From the NCBI RefSeq assembly GCF_002213415.1, contig NZ_NJGU01000008.1, forward strand, positions 62,001 through 126,000: a stretch of DNA of 64,000 bases, written 5' to 3'. A program made the position numbers and the translations under genes. The stretch is from Herbaspirillum robiniae (GTDB lineage Bacteria; Pseudomonadota; Gammaproteobacteria; Burkholderiales; Burkholderiaceae_D). Shown piece by piece: positions 12,084 through 20,669 of this stretch. Each line of letters starts with the position of its first letter. Position 1 is the first letter of the stretch. Under the pieces are notes generated by a model that was not told the DNA's origin, searched no databases, and saw only the letters and a program-made list of their open reading frames with translations.

Positions 12084-12154
12084 AACGCCGCGCCGCTCCC
12101 CGATTTCAACCCGGCTCGCGGCTTTCGCAAAACATTTCAAAAAAGCAATTTTTC

Positions 12155-12736
12155 ATGCCAACCAGCCCTATCCTCATCCTCACCGCCCTGCCCAACGAAC
12201 TCGACGCCGCCGACGCACCGGCCGGCGTGGACGTCGTCTACTGCGGCGTGGGCAAGGTCAACGCCGCCCTGTGCGCGGCCCAGGCCATCATCGAGCGCCG
12301 GCCGCGGCTGGTCATCAACTTCGGCACGGCAGGCAAGATCGATCCGCTGCACGACGGGCTGCTGGAAATCTCGACCGTGCTCCAGCGCGACATGATGGCC
12401 ATGCCGCTGGCCCCGCGCGGGGTCACGCCGCTGATGCCGCAGCACGAGCAGCCGGCGCGGCTTGAGTCCGGCCATCCGGGCGTGGTGTGCGGCACCGGCG
12501 ACAGCTTCGTCACCGCCGCCGACGACTGGCTGCTGCAACAGGAGGTCGACCTGGTGGACATGGAGCTGTTCGCCATCGCCCGCGTGTGCCGCCACTTCGG
12601 CGTCCCCTGGCGCGCCTTCAAGTTCATCACCGACGGCGCCGACGACGAGGCGGCGATGGACTGGGAAGCCAAGGTGCATCTCGGTGCCGAGCTGTTCTGG
12701 CGGCACCTGCCGCAGGTGCTGGCGCAGCACGGCTGA
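12155..12736 (+). CDS. MTA/SAH nucleosidase-family phosphorylase
   Basis: 193 aa, PNP/UDP family, shorter than the roughly 230 aa of E. coli MtnN. Visible family marks are CGVGKVNAA near residue 29, INFGTAGK near residue 52, the substrate-binding DMELFAIA block around residue 133 and FITDGADD near residue 155, whose Asp is the usual general acid. Expected reaction: cleavage of 5'-methylthioadenosine or S-adenosylhomocysteine to adenine and the thioribose. The divergent arrangement with metH supports a methyl-cycle or homocysteine-recycling role. A strong terminator follows. Substrate preference is uncertain because the family also holds other nucleoside cleavers. Confidence 0.82.
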   Translation: MPTSPILILTALPNELDAADAPAGVDVVYCGVGKVNAALCAAQAIIERRPRLVINFGTAGKIDPLHDGLLEISTVLQRDMMAMPLAPRGVTPLMPQHEQPARLESGHPGVVCGTGDSFVTAADDWLLQQEVDLVDMELFAIARVCRHFGVPWRAFKFITDGADDEAAMDWEAKVHLGAELFWRHLPQVLAQHG

Positions 12737-12762
12737 CGCCTGCACCCAATCCCATGACAAAG

Positions 12763-12794
12763 GCCTCGCCGCAGATGACGGCGAGGCTTTTTTT
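12763..12794 (+). terminator. Intrinsic terminator of the nucleosidase gene
   Basis: A perfect 9-bp stem GCCTCGCCG/CGGCGAGGC (12763-12771 and 12779-12787) with a 7-nt loop is followed by seven T on the plus strand, 26 bp after the stop codon. Confidence 0.9.
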
Positions 12795-12813
12795 ACCGGC
12801 ATGGCATGTCGGG

Positions 12814-13695
12814 TCAGGCGCTGCGCCGCTCCTTGGGCTCGCCGCGCATCGGCGCATTGGCCGCGCGCCGACGCGGCTCGGTCAGCTTCAGCGTCAGGCA
12901 TTTGGCGGCGCCGCCGGCCTTCATGAACTCCGACAACGGCGTCTCGTGGACCTCGAACCCGGCCTGCTCCAGCCTGGCGCGCAGCGCCGGCGAGGCGCGG
13001 TTGAGAAACACATGGCCGGCGCTGTTGACGGTATTGCAGGCGAAGGCCAGGGCGTCCTCCTCGCCCACCACGATGCGGCGATGTTCCGGCACCCGCGCGG
13101 CGATGGCCTTTTGCGAGGCGGCGTCGAAGGCGGTCGGGTAGTACATCAGGTAGCCGCCCGCCAGCGGGCAGAAGCAGGTGTCCAGGTGGTAGAAGCGCGG
13201 ATCGACCAGTTGCAGCGACTGCACCTCGATCTCCAGCCAGCCGGCGATCAGTGGCGCGGCGCGCACATCGGTGCGATGGCCATAGCCCATCCACAGCAGC
13301 TCGGCCTGGCGGTCCAGCAGGGCGTCGCCGGCGCCTTCGAAGGGAATGTGCGCAGGCATGCTCAGCACGCGCAGGCCCTGCGACTCGAACCAGGCCTTGA
13401 AGCGCGGCTCCTCGTCCTGGCGCTCGACATGGCGAAAGCGCGAGAGCACTACCGCATCTTCCAGCACCAGGCCGCCGTTGGCGGTGAACACCATGTCCGG
13501 CACGCCGGCCGCGGCAGGCATCTCGCGCACCTGCGCCACCTGCGCCAGGCCGTCCCGCAGCGCGCGCCACTGGCGCTGGGCCAGCGACAGGTCGGCATGC
13601 GCGACATTGCCTTCCATCCAGGGATTGATCACGTACGACACCTCGAAGTGCGCGGGCGGGCACATGAGGAAGGCTTCGTGGCGTTGCTGTTTCAT
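12814..13695 (-). CDS. ArgZ-type arginine dihydrolase candidate (guanidino-group hydrolase)
   Basis: 293 aa, amidinotransferase/dimethylargininase fold. The sequence follows the N-terminal domain of cyanobacterial ArgZ/AgrE closely as I recall it: MCPPAHFEVSYVINPWMEGN at residues 11-30, DMVFTANGG (Asn73), FEGAGDALLD, FYHLDTCFCPL (His170) and GGAAKCLTL (nucleophile Cys266). ArgZ converts arginine to ornithine, CO2 and two ammonia, unlike arginine deiminase which stops at citrulline; the Asn in TAN is reported as important for this. The C-terminal ornithine-processing domain of cyanobacterial ArgZ is absent. Ornithine aminotransferase lies 70 bp upstream on the same strand and could use the product. 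AAGGAG 8 bases before the ATG supports the start. It could still be a deiminase or dimethylargininase. Confidence 0.75.
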   Translation of the reverse strand: MKQQRHEAFLMCPPAHFEVSYVINPWMEGNVAHADLSLAQRQWRALRDGLAQVAQVREMPAAAGVPDMVFTANGGLVLEDAVVLSRFRHVERQDEEPRFKAWFESQGLRVLSMPAHIPFEGAGDALLDRQAELLWMGYGHRTDVRAAPLIAGWLEIEVQSLQLVDPRFYHLDTCFCPLAGGYLMYYPTAFDAASQKAIAARVPEHRRIVVGEEDALAFACNTVNSAGHVFLNRASPALRARLEQAGFEVHETPLSEFMKAGGAAKCLTLKLTEPRRRAANAPMRGEPKERRSA

Positions 13696-13765
13696 GTTTG
13701 TTCTCCTTGTTGGCGTGGATCTGGTGCTTCTGCGACCGTCGATGCCGGATTCAATGCATCCGGCG

Positions 13766-14992
13766 TCATGCGTGGTGGTGCGGCAAACCCTGGAACACGT
13801 CGCGGATGGCCTGCAGGGCGAAATCGGTTTCTTCCGAGCCGATCACCAGCGGCGGCGCCAGGCGCACCACGGTCTCGTGGGTTTCCTTGCTGAGCACGCC
13901 GCAAGTCATCAGGCGCTCGCAGAAGGTGCGCGCGCGGATGAAGCGCGGGTCCAGCTCCATGCCCAGCATCAGGCCGCGCCCCCGTATCTCGCGCAGCGCC
14001 GGATGCTGGATGCGGCGCAGGCCCTCGGCCAGGCGATGGCCCTGCTCGCGGGTGTTGGCGAACAGCTCGCCGTCCTGCAGCAGGCCCAGCGCTTCGTATC
14101 CGACCGCCGCCGACAATGCATTGCCGCCGAAGGTGCTGCCGTGGTCGCCCGGCGCAAATACTTCCATGACCTCGTTGCTCGCCAGGAACGCCGACACCGG
14201 CAGCAGACCTCCGCCCAGCGCCTTGCCCAGCACCAGGCCGTCGGGCCGGATACCCTCGTGGTCGCAGGCCAGCAACTTGCCGGTGCGGCCCAGCCCGGTC
14301 TGCACTTCGTCGCAGATCATCAGCACGCCGTGGCGCGAACAGATCTCGCGGCAGCGGCGCAGGTAGCCGTCCGGCGGCGTCACGATCCCCCCTTCGCCCT
14401 GGATCGGCTCCACCAGGAATGCCACGGTATGCGGCGTGATGGCCGCCTCCAGCGCCTCGGCGTCGCCGAAAGGCACGCTGTCGAAACCGCCGTCGAAGGG
14501 GCCGAATCCGTCGCGGTATTGCGCCTCCGATGAAAAGCCGACGATGGTCGTGGTGCGCCCGGCGAAGTTGCCCCGGCACACCACGATGCGGGCCTGTCCG
14601 TCAGGCACGCCGCGGCGCCGATAGCCCCATTTGCGCGCGGCCTTGATGGCGGTCTCGACCGCTTCGGCGCCACTGTTCATCGGCAGCGCGCGCGGCATGG
14701 CCGTCATCTCGCACAGCCGCTGCAGGAACAGCCCGAGCCGGTCGCTGTAGAAAGCGCGCGACGTCACCGCCAGCCGCCGCGCCTGTCCGGCCAGCGCGGC
14801 CACCAGCCGCGGATGGGCATGGCCGAAGCTCACCGCCGAATAGGCCGACATCATGTCCAGGTAGCGCCGCCCGTGGTCGTCCCACAACCAGACGCCTTCG
14901 CCCCGGCTGAGCACCACCGGCAGCGGCGCGTAGTTGTGCGCGCAGTAGCGCTCTTCCAGCTCGACGTGCGGATTGCTGATGCGTGCGTTCAT
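13766..14992 (-). CDS. rocD: Ornithine aminotransferase
   Basis: 408 aa from the ATG at 14992, chosen for the strong AGGGAGG 4 bases upstream; an in-frame extension to 15082 lacks a good ribosome site. Class-III PLP aminotransferase. OAT-like blocks are HNYAPLPVVLSRGEGVW at the N-terminus, LPMNSGAEAVETAIKAARKW, VEPIQGEGGI, DEVQTGLGRTG and LGKALGGG, whose Lys binds PLP. It transfers the delta-amino group of ornithine to 2-oxoglutarate giving glutamate-5-semialdehyde, the route to glutamate or proline. It precedes the arginine dihydrolase candidate, so the pair can turn arginine into glutamate semialdehyde. A divergent Lrp-type gene is the probable regulator. Confidence 0.92.
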   Translation of the reverse strand: MNARISNPHVELEERYCAHNYAPLPVVLSRGEGVWLWDDHGRRYLDMMSAYSAVSFGHAHPRLVAALAGQARRLAVTSRAFYSDRLGLFLQRLCEMTAMPRALPMNSGAEAVETAIKAARKWGYRRRGVPDGQARIVVCRGNFAGRTTTIVGFSSEAQYRDGFGPFDGGFDSVPFGDAEALEAAITPHTVAFLVEPIQGEGGIVTPPDGYLRRCREICSRHGVLMICDEVQTGLGRTGKLLACDHEGIRPDGLVLGKALGGGLLPVSAFLASNEVMEVFAPGDHGSTFGGNALSAAVGYEALGLLQDGELFANTREQGHRLAEGLRRIQHPALREIRGRGLMLGMELDPRFIRARTFCERLMTCGVLSKETHETVVRLAPPLVIGSEETDFALQAIRDVFQGLPHHHA

Positions 14993-15062
14993 GACGCCTC
15001 CCTGCAGGACTTGGCGGAGCGCTTCCTGTGTAGAACGCAACGCAGCCCCGCGGTTCATTGCA

Positions 15063-15085
15063 TGAATACATGATAGGTTCATTCA
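15063..15085. promoter_or_regulatory. AT-rich operator candidate between rocD and the Lrp gene
   Basis: The divergent promoter region holds an imperfect inverted repeat, TGAAT at 15063-15067 and ATTCA at 15081-15085, in an unusually AT-rich tract that continues to about 15140. Lrp/AsnC regulators bind such degenerate AT-rich palindromes. Assignment is inference from position. Confidence 0.4.
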
Positions 15086-15157
15086 CCGGAAATTTCTTTT
15101 CGTTTTTATTCTCAATTTACTTAAAATACGCAAGATTCTTTCTTCACGGCTGCCATC

Positions 15158-15622
15158 ATGGAAAAATTCGATCGTTTCGACCGCATCATCCTGGAAACCC
15201 TGCAGGCGAACGGCCGGGCCAGCAACGTGGAGTTGTCCGAACGCGTGAACCTGTCGCCGCCACAGTGCTATCGGCGGGTCCAACGGCTGGAACAGGAGGG
15301 CGTCATCCGCGGCTACGCGGCGCAGGTGGAGCCGGCCGCGCTGGGCCTGGGCGTGATCGCCTTCGTCAGCCTCAGCCTGGCGCGCGAGCAGTTCAAGCAG
15401 GTGCGCAGCGTGGAAAAGGCGATCCGGCAGTTTCCCGAGATTCTGGAGTGCTACACCATCTCCGGCGACTTCGACTATTTGCTCAAGGTGGCGGCGGCGG
15501 ACCTGAAGAGCCTGTCCGCCTTTCTCACCGACCGCCTGATGCAGGTGCCCGGCGTGGCCGGCGTGCGCTCGATGGTGTGCATGGAAGAGATCAAGCCGGC
15601 CAGCCCGCTGCCGGTGCCGTGA
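15158..15622 (+). CDS. Lrp/AsnC family transcriptional regulator
   Basis: 154 aa, the standard Lrp length. N-terminal winged helix-turn-helix (about residues 6-62: LDRIILETLQ-type start, ASNVELSERVNLSPPQCYRRVQ as recognition region) and a C-terminal RAM/effector domain (about 70-150) with the typical GDFDYLLKV segment. It is divergent from rocD and the arginine dihydrolase candidate, so it is probably their arginine- or ornithine-responsive activator. The Shine-Dalgarno is weak. Effector is inferred from context only. Confidence 0.9.
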   Translation: MEKFDRFDRIILETLQANGRASNVELSERVNLSPPQCYRRVQRLEQEGVIRGYAAQVEPAALGLGVIAFVSLSLAREQFKQVRSVEKAIRQFPEILECYTISGDFDYLLKVAAADLKSLSAFLTDRLMQVPGVAGVRSMVCMEEIKPASPLPVP

Positions 15623-15675
15623 CGACCCGCCGCGAGCTGTTGCGGTAGTGTGATGCCCGCAAAGACCGGGCTTTG

Positions 15676-15698
15676 ATTTGTGCCGTGCGCGCACAAAT
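15676..15698. promoter_or_regulatory. Perfect inverted repeat upstream of the isochorismatase gene
   Basis: ATTTGTGC at 15676-15683 and its complement GCACAAAT at 15691-15698, separated by 7 bases, lie 80 bp before the isochorismatase start. The length and symmetry suit a dimeric repressor or activator site. No matching regulator is adjacent in the right orientation. Confidence 0.5.
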
Positions 15699-15777
15699 AT
15701 TGTGGCCGCCCGCTACTGTCGCCGTCGCGCCGGCTTGCCTATGCTGCGTCCTGTCCTTAACCCGCCAGGAGCATCGC

Positions 15778-16389
15778 ATGCCACACCCGACCATCATGAC
15801 CATCACCGGCGCCTGCGCCCCGGTCTCGCTTGACGCCGCCAGCACCGCGCTGCTGGTGATCGATTTCCAGAACGAATACTTCAGCGGCCGGATGCCGATC
15901 CCCGACGGCAGGCAGGCGCTGGAGCAAGCCCGGCGCCTGGTGGCGCTGGCCGACCGGCACCTGATGCCGGTCTATCACGTGCAGCATGTGACGCCGCCGG
16001 GCACGCCGATCTTCGCCGCAGACAGTCCCGCCGCAGCCTTCCATCCGGAGCTCCAACCGGCGCCCCACCACCGGATCGTGCAGAAGTCCAACGTCAGCGT
16101 GTTCCAGGGCACCGACATCGATGCGCAGCTCAAGTCGGCCGGCGTCAAGACCCTGATCATCGCCGGCCTGATGACCCACGCCTGCGTCGCCGGCGCCGCC
16201 CGCGATGCGGCGCCGGCGGGCTTCGAGGTGATCGTCGCCGCCGATGCATCGGCCACCCGCGACATCGACCTGCCCGGCGGCGGCACCGTCGGCCACGCGG
16301 AACTGCACCGCGCATCGCTGGCGACCATCGCCGACACCTTCGGCGCGGTCATGCGCACCGACGCCATCCTCGACCTGCCGGTGCGCTGA
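15778..16389 (+). CDS. Isochorismatase-like cysteine hydrolase
   Basis: 203 aa from the ATG at 15778, which has AGGAG 7 bases upstream. The full catalytic triad of the family is visible: Asp29 in VIDFQNEYF, Lys103 in VQKSNVSVF and the nucleophile Cys136 in GLMTHACVAGAARDA. Such enzymes hydrolyse isochorismate, nicotinamide, N-carbamoyl compounds and others; which applies is not visible. No siderophore genes are nearby, so an amidohydrolase role is more likely than true isochorismatase. A cupin gene follows after 63 bp on the same strand, probably co-transcribed. Confidence 0.85.
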   Translation: MPHPTIMTITGACAPVSLDAASTALLVIDFQNEYFSGRMPIPDGRQALEQARRLVALADRHLMPVYHVQHVTPPGTPIFAADSPAAAFHPELQPAPHHRIVQKSNVSVFQGTDIDAQLKSAGVKTLIIAGLMTHACVAGAARDAAPAGFEVIVAADASATRDIDLPGGGTVGHAELHRASLATIADTFGAVMRTDAILDLPVR

Positions 16390-16452
16390 TCGCCATAGCA
16401 GGCGCGTCACCCGATCGCGGATCGCCATACGACAACCACCAGGACACCCCTC

Positions 16453-16923
16453 ATGCATCGCATCACTGCAATCGCCCTGATCACCGCCGCCCTGGGCGCG
16501 GCCTTCATAATGGCCACACCAGCCGCGCAAGCGGAGAAGCAGCCGCACGAAGCGGCGCCCCGGCCGCTGGTCTCGTTCCCGGCCGCCCAACTGACCTGGC
16601 GCGAACTGCCGGGCAGCGGCGGCATCCAGGTCGCGGACGTGCGCGGCAGCCTCACCGGAAAGGGCGCGTACGAGGCCTTCGTGATCTTCCCGGCCGGCAA
16701 GGACAATCCCTATCACCTGCATACCCGCAACCTGCCCACCGTGGTCATCAGGGGCAGTTTCTACGCGGTCATCGACGGCAAGCGCAGCGACTATCCGGCG
16801 GGCTCGTTCTACAACTTGCCGGCCGGCATGCCGCACTACAGCGGCTGCGCGAAGGGCGAGGATTGTCTGCTGTTCCAGTACCAGTCGGACCACTTCGACA
16901 TGGTCCCCGTCGACGGCAAGTAG
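16453..16923 (+). CDS. Exported cupin-domain protein
   Basis: 156 aa. Residues 1-27 form a signal peptide (basic start, hydrophobic core ALITAALGAAFIMA, AQA cleavage site). The mature part is a single small cupin: PYHLHTRNLPTVVIRGSF carries two His of the metal-binding first motif and PAGSFYNLPAGMPHYSGC the second. It is therefore expected in the periplasm with a metal ion. A Cys pair in SGCAKGEDC could form a disulphide. The neighbouring isochorismatase-like hydrolase suggests a shared, unknown pathway. Confidence 0.75.
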   Translation: MHRITAIALITAALGAAFIMATPAAQAEKQPHEAAPRPLVSFPAAQLTWRELPGSGGIQVADVRGSLTGKGAYEAFVIFPAGKDNPYHLHTRNLPTVVIRGSFYAVIDGKRSDYPAGSFYNLPAGMPHYSGCAKGEDCLLFQYQSDHFDMVPVDGK

Positions 16924-16950
16924 CCGCCGGCAAGCAAGCAGAAGCAGACG

Positions 16951-16981
16951 AAAAAAACCGCGGACGTCCGCGGTTTTTTTT
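16951..16981. terminator. Bidirectional terminator between the cupin and lysR genes
   Basis: AACCGCGGA and TCCGCGGTT form a long stem with a 2-nt centre, flanked by a run of A on one side and T on the other. It can end both the rightward cupin transcript and the leftward lysR transcript. Confidence 0.9.
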
Positions 16982-16987
16982 CCCGAA

Positions 16988-17893
16988 TCAGCAATGCCAA
17001 CGGAATTGCGCGTAGTACTCGCTGACGAAATCGATGAAGGCGCGCACCTTGGGCGACATGTGGCGGTTCTGCGGATACAGCGCATAGAGATCGCGCGACT
17101 GCAGCTGGTAGCCGGGCAGCAGCTTCACCAGGTCGCCGCGCCGCAGGTCTTCATGCACCACGAAGGACGCCGACGCGGTGATGCCCATGCCCGCGCGCAC
17201 CGCGTCGCAGACCACGATGCCGGTATTGGCCTGCAGGTTGCCGCGCACGGCGACGCTGAGCAGTGCGCCGGCGGGGTCGGTGAAGCTGAGTTCGGTGGTC
17301 TGCAGCGCCAGCGAATAGGCGAGATAGTTGTGCCGCACCAGGTCGGCCGGAACCGACGGCGTGCCGTGCCGCTCCAGGTAGGAAGGCGCCGCCACCAGCA
17401 CCATGTCGCTGACCGACAGGCGCCTGGCCATCAGCGTCGAATCCGGCAGCGTGCGGGTGATCCGCAGGCCGACGTCGAACTCCTCGGCGATCAGGTCGAC
17501 GAAGCGGTCGTTGCACACCAGGTCGATTCTCAGCTCCGGATAGCGGCGCATGAAATCGGGCAGCCACTTGCCCACTTCCATCGTGCCGAACACCATCGGC
17601 GCGTTGATGCGCAGCAGCCCGGACGGATGATTCTGATGGTGCTGCACCATCAGCGTGGCGTCTTCGACCTGGTCCAGTATCTGCACGCAGCGCCGGTAAT
17701 AGGCCAGCCCCACTTCGGTCAAGGCGAAGCGCCGCGTGGTGCGGTTGAGCAGCTGCGCGCCCAGGGTCTCTTCCAGCCAGCGCACCTGGCGCGAGACCAC
17801 GCTGTGCGACATGTCCAGCGCCTCGCCCGCGCGCGAGAAACCGCCGGCGTCGACCACCTGCCGGAACACGCGCATCGCTGACAACTGGTCCAT
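16988..17893 (-). CDS. LysR family transcriptional regulator
   Basis: 301 aa, usual length. N-terminal winged HTH (residues 1-60: FRQVVDAGGFSRAGEALDMSHSVVSRQVRWLE) followed by a periplasmic-binding-like effector domain from about residue 90. GGGGAG lies just upstream of the ATG. It resembles the large group of LysR proteins that regulate efflux or oxidoreductase genes. It is not divergent from a candidate target: fmt is upstream on the same strand and the cupin gene converges, so the target is unknown. Confidence 0.9.
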   Translation of the reverse strand: MDQLSAMRVFRQVVDAGGFSRAGEALDMSHSVVSRQVRWLEETLGAQLLNRTTRRFALTEVGLAYYRRCVQILDQVEDATLMVQHHQNHPSGLLRINAPMVFGTMEVGKWLPDFMRRYPELRIDLVCNDRFVDLIAEEFDVGLRITRTLPDSTLMARRLSVSDMVLVAAPSYLERHGTPSVPADLVRHNYLAYSLALQTTELSFTDPAGALLSVAVRGNLQANTGIVVCDAVRAGMGITASASFVVHEDLRRGDLVKLLPGYQLQSRDLYALYPQNRHMSPKVRAFIDFVSEYYAQFRWHC

Positions 17894-17956
17894 GACTCCC
17901 CCGATTTGAAATGACTGTGCGGCAGCTTCGGGCGCGCCGTCCTGCGCCGCCTGTCC

Positions 17957-18910
17957 TTAGTTGAAGCGGGCGCCCTCCAGCGCAAACCCTTTCAGGAACT
18001 CCGATGCGGGCAGGCGCTTGCCGCCCGGCTTTTGCAGCTCGGTCAGCAGCAGCGCGCCTTCGCCGCATGCCACCACGATGCCGCCCTGGGCATCGGCCGA
18101 CAACACCTCGCCCGGCGCGCCGGATTGCGCCACCGTGACGGGGCGCGCCTGCCACAGCTTGATCACCGTCTCGCCAACGCGGCCGGTGGCGCCCGGGAAG
18201 GGATTGAAGGCGCGGATGCGGCGCGCCAGCTGTTCGGCGCCCAGGCTGAAATCGAGCGCGGCCTCTTCCTTGGCGATCTTGGCGGCGTAGTTGGCGCCCT
18301 CCTCCGGCTGCGGCACGGCCGGCAGCTGTCCCAGCTCCAGCCTGGCGATCGCCTCGACGATCATCTTGCCGCCCAGCGCGGCCAGCTTGTCGTGCAGGCT
18401 GCCGGTGGTGTCGTCGTCCGCGATCGGCAGGCTCTCGATCAACATCATCGGTCCGGTATCCAGGCCCTCTTCCATCTGCATGATGGTGATGCCGGTCTCG
18501 GCGTCGCCGGCCTCGATGGCGCGATGGATGGGCGCGGCGCCGCGCCAGCGCGGCAGCAGCGAGCCGTGGATGTTGATGCAACCCAGGCGCGGGATGTCCA
18601 GCACGCTCCTGGGCAGGATCAGGCCGTAGGCGGCCACCACCATGATGTCGTGCGGCGTGGATTGCAGCAGTGCATGCGCCTGCTTCGCCACCTCGGGATA
18701 CTTGCCGTTCAGGCGCAGCGATACCGGCTGCGCCACCGGCGTGCCGTGCTTCTGCGCGCATTGCTTGACCGGCGAGGCCTGCAGCTGCATGCCGCGGCCG
18801 GCCGGGCGATCGGGCTGGGTCAGCACCAGCGTGATGTCATGGCCGGCGGCATACAGCGCCTCGAGCGCGACGGCGGCGAATTCCGGCGTGCCGGCAAAGA
18901 TGATCTTCAT
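17957..18910 (-). CDS. fmt: Methionyl-tRNA formyltransferase
   Basis: 317 aa from the ATG at 18910 ([12 protein letters not shown], the family N-terminus). Formylates initiator Met-tRNA with 10-formyltetrahydrofolate. The catalytic and folate-binding block [16 protein letters not shown] is intact, with Asn, His and the downstream Asp of the family, and the C-terminal OB-like domain is present. Peptide deformylase (def), the usual neighbour, is not adjacent here. An SDR gene lies 41 bp upstream on the same strand. Confidence 0.97.
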   Translation of the reverse strand: MKIIFAGTPEFAAVALEALYAAGHDITLVLTQPDRPAGRGMQLQASPVKQCAQKHGTPVAQPVSLRLNGKYPEVAKQAHALLQSTPHDIMVVAAYGLILPRSVLDIPRLGCINIHGSLLPRWRGAAPIHRAIEAGDAETGITIMQMEEGLDTGPMMLIESLPIADDDTTGSLHDKLAALGGKMIVEAIARLELGQLPAVPQPEEGANYAAKIAKEEAALDFSLGAEQLARRIRAFNPFPGATGRVGETVIKLWQARPVTVAQSGAPGEVLSADAQGGIVVACGEGALLLTELQKPGGKRLPASEFLKGFALEGARFN

Positions 18911-18951
18911 AGGAGACTCCGGGCGCGGCGAGCGATGTGCCGCCGCGAAAA

Positions 18952-19758
18952 TTACAGGTTGCGCTGCTTGTGCGGGGCGCGCGCGAAAGCCATATCGTAC
19001 AGCCAGTTCGGCGCCATCCTCAGCAGCTTGGCGACCACGCCCATCTGCCAGGGAATGACGCGATAGCTGACGCCGTCCTCGATGCTCTGCCGCGCGCGTT
19101 CGGCGAATGTGTCGACCGGCATCAGGAAAGGCATGCGGTAGTGGTTGACCTTGGTCATCGGCGTGTCGATGTAGCCGGGGGCGATGGTCACCACCCTGAT
19201 GCCCGAGGCGCGCAGCTCCACCCGCAGCGATTCGCAATAGCTGATCATGGCGGCCTTGGAGGCGCTGTAGGCTTCGGCGCCGGGCAGGCCGCGGATGCCG
19301 GCCACGCTGCCGATACCGACCAGCCGGCAGCGGCGGCGCTGGTCTTGCGGCCGCGCCTTCATGCGCGCCACGAACGGCGTGAAGGTGGCGAAGGCGGCGG
19401 TGACGTTGACGGCCATGATGCGTTCGAAAGCGGCCAGGTCTTCCTGGTACTCGGTCAGCGTGCCTTGCGAGATGCCGGCGTTGGCGATCACCACGTCGGC
19501 GCCGTCGAATTCATCCATGAAGGCGTCGGCCGCCGCCTGCAGCGCCGCGTGGTCGGTGACGTCCAGCGCGTAGATGCGATGCGACTGCGCATCGGGCAGG
19601 CTCTGGCGCAGCGCCTCCAGCTCGGCCGCGCGCCGCGCCACCAGTCCCAGCACCGCGCCCTGTTGCGCATAGGCGCGCGCCAGCGCCATGCCGATGCCGC
19701 TGGAGGCGCCGGTCAGGAAGACCCGCTGCCGCGCCGCATTGCCTTGATGTGCCGCCAT
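18952..19758 (-). CDS. Short-chain dehydrogenase/reductase
   Basis: 268 aa classical SDR. Cofactor motif TGASSGIG at residues 16-23, NAG near residue 92, catalytic Ser in IGSVAG and YSASK with Tyr and Lys. Arg after the glycine motif region (VARRAAEL) suggests NADP preference. The C-terminal tail ([19 protein letters not shown]) has a membrane-associating look. Substrate unknown. It lies between fmt and dsbA on the same strand, an arrangement common in this group. Confidence 0.88.
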   Translation of the reverse strand: MAAHQGNAARQRVFLTGASSGIGMALARAYAQQGAVLGLVARRAAELEALRQSLPDAQSHRIYALDVTDHAALQAAADAFMDEFDGADVVIANAGISQGTLTEYQEDLAAFERIMAVNVTAAFATFTPFVARMKARPQDQRRRCRLVGIGSVAGIRGLPGAEAYSASKAAMISYCESLRVELRASGIRVVTIAPGYIDTPMTKVNHYRMPFLMPVDTFAERARQSIEDGVSYRVIPWQMGVVAKLLRMAPNWLYDMAFARAPHKQRNL

Positions 19759-19800
19759 GCCTGCTCCCGTCGTCGGTATTGATTGGTTTGAATGGCTGGA

Positions 19801-19837
19801 AATGAAAACGGTCCGCGGCCTTGCGGACGCGGACCGT
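19801..19837 (-). terminator. Terminator of the dsbA transcript
   Basis: On the minus strand ACGGTCCGCG and CGCGGACCGT form a 10-bp stem with a 10-nt loop, followed by a short T-run. It starts 18 bp after the dsbA stop. Confidence 0.65.
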
Positions 19838-19854
19838 TCTGCGGTCTGGGGCGA

Positions 19855-20550
19855 TTACTTCTTCTTGCCGCCGGCCGCCTTCTCGGCGGCAGCCTTGGCG
19901 ATCAAGTGATCCATCACCTGCAGCGCCGCGGCCTGCTGCATCGACTCCGGCTGGTTGGCCAGCGCCACGCCGACCACGGCCGGCGAAGTCACGTAACGGC
20001 CTTCGATGGCGATCATCGGCACGCCGTCGACCTTGTAGGCTTCCTGCAGCTGGGCTGCGCGACGGGCCTTGGTCTGCACGCCGAAGGAGTTGTACAGGTC
20101 CTGGAATTTCTGCTTGTCGACGCCGACCTTCTCGATGTACGCCAAGATGGTCTTGTCGGTATTGACGCGCTGGCCTTCGACGTGGATGGCCTGGAAGATC
20201 TTCGGCACCAGGTCTTCACGCCCCATGGCTTCGAGCGTGTAGTACAGCTTCTGCTGCGGCACGAAGCTGTCGCGGAAGGCCACCGGCACCTTCTTGAAGT
20301 TGATCTTGTCGCCCTGCTTCTTGACCCATGCGGTCAGCGAGGGATCCCAGGCCGCGCAGTGCGGGCAGTCGAACCAGAAGAACTCGGTGACCTCGACCTT
20401 GTTGCCGGAGTCGGTCGGCTGGGCCTGGTCCAGCACACGGTAGTCGGTGCCGACCTGCGGATTGGCCGGCGAAGCCGACGCATTCACGCCGGCCGACAGG
20501 GCCAGCACGCCAAAGCTGACCGCCGCCAGCAGCTGTTGATAGAAACGCAT
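19855..20550 (-). CDS. dsbA: Periplasmic thiol:disulfide oxidoreductase DsbA
   Basis: 231 aa from the ATG at 20550 with AAGGG 8 bases upstream. Residues 1-27 are a Sec signal peptide (AVSFGVLALSAGVNASA). The thioredoxin active site is CPHC at residues 62-65 in FFWFDCPHCAAW, and the cis-proline loop DGVPMI is present. It introduces disulphides into exported proteins and is reoxidised by DsbB. A lysine/alanine-rich tail follows. The SPOR-protein gene is 119 bp upstream on the same strand, as usual in this order. Confidence 0.95.
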   Translation of the reverse strand: MRFYQQLLAAVSFGVLALSAGVNASASPANPQVGTDYRVLDQAQPTDSGNKVEVTEFFWFDCPHCAAWDPSLTAWVKKQGDKINFKKVPVAFRDSFVPQQKLYYTLEAMGREDLVPKIFQAIHVEGQRVNTDKTILAYIEKVGVDKQKFQDLYNSFGVQTKARRAAQLQEAYKVDGVPMIAIEGRYVTSPAVVGVALANQPESMQQAAALQVMDHLIAKAAAEKAAGGKKK

Positions 20551-20669
20551 GAAATTACCCTTCTCTGATGGATATTCGACAAGGGCCGGTGTCCTGCCGC
20601 GGCCCCGGAGCACCCTCGACCCGGCTATCCCCTGACACCGGATCGGGCGCGCCCCTGATGTTTTACAGA

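Noticed and set aside
16988-18761. Frame that runs antisense-in-frame through fmt into lysR, suggesting a fusion
   Set aside because: It is an alternative frame of both genes; the real fmt and lysR frames are separate and complete.
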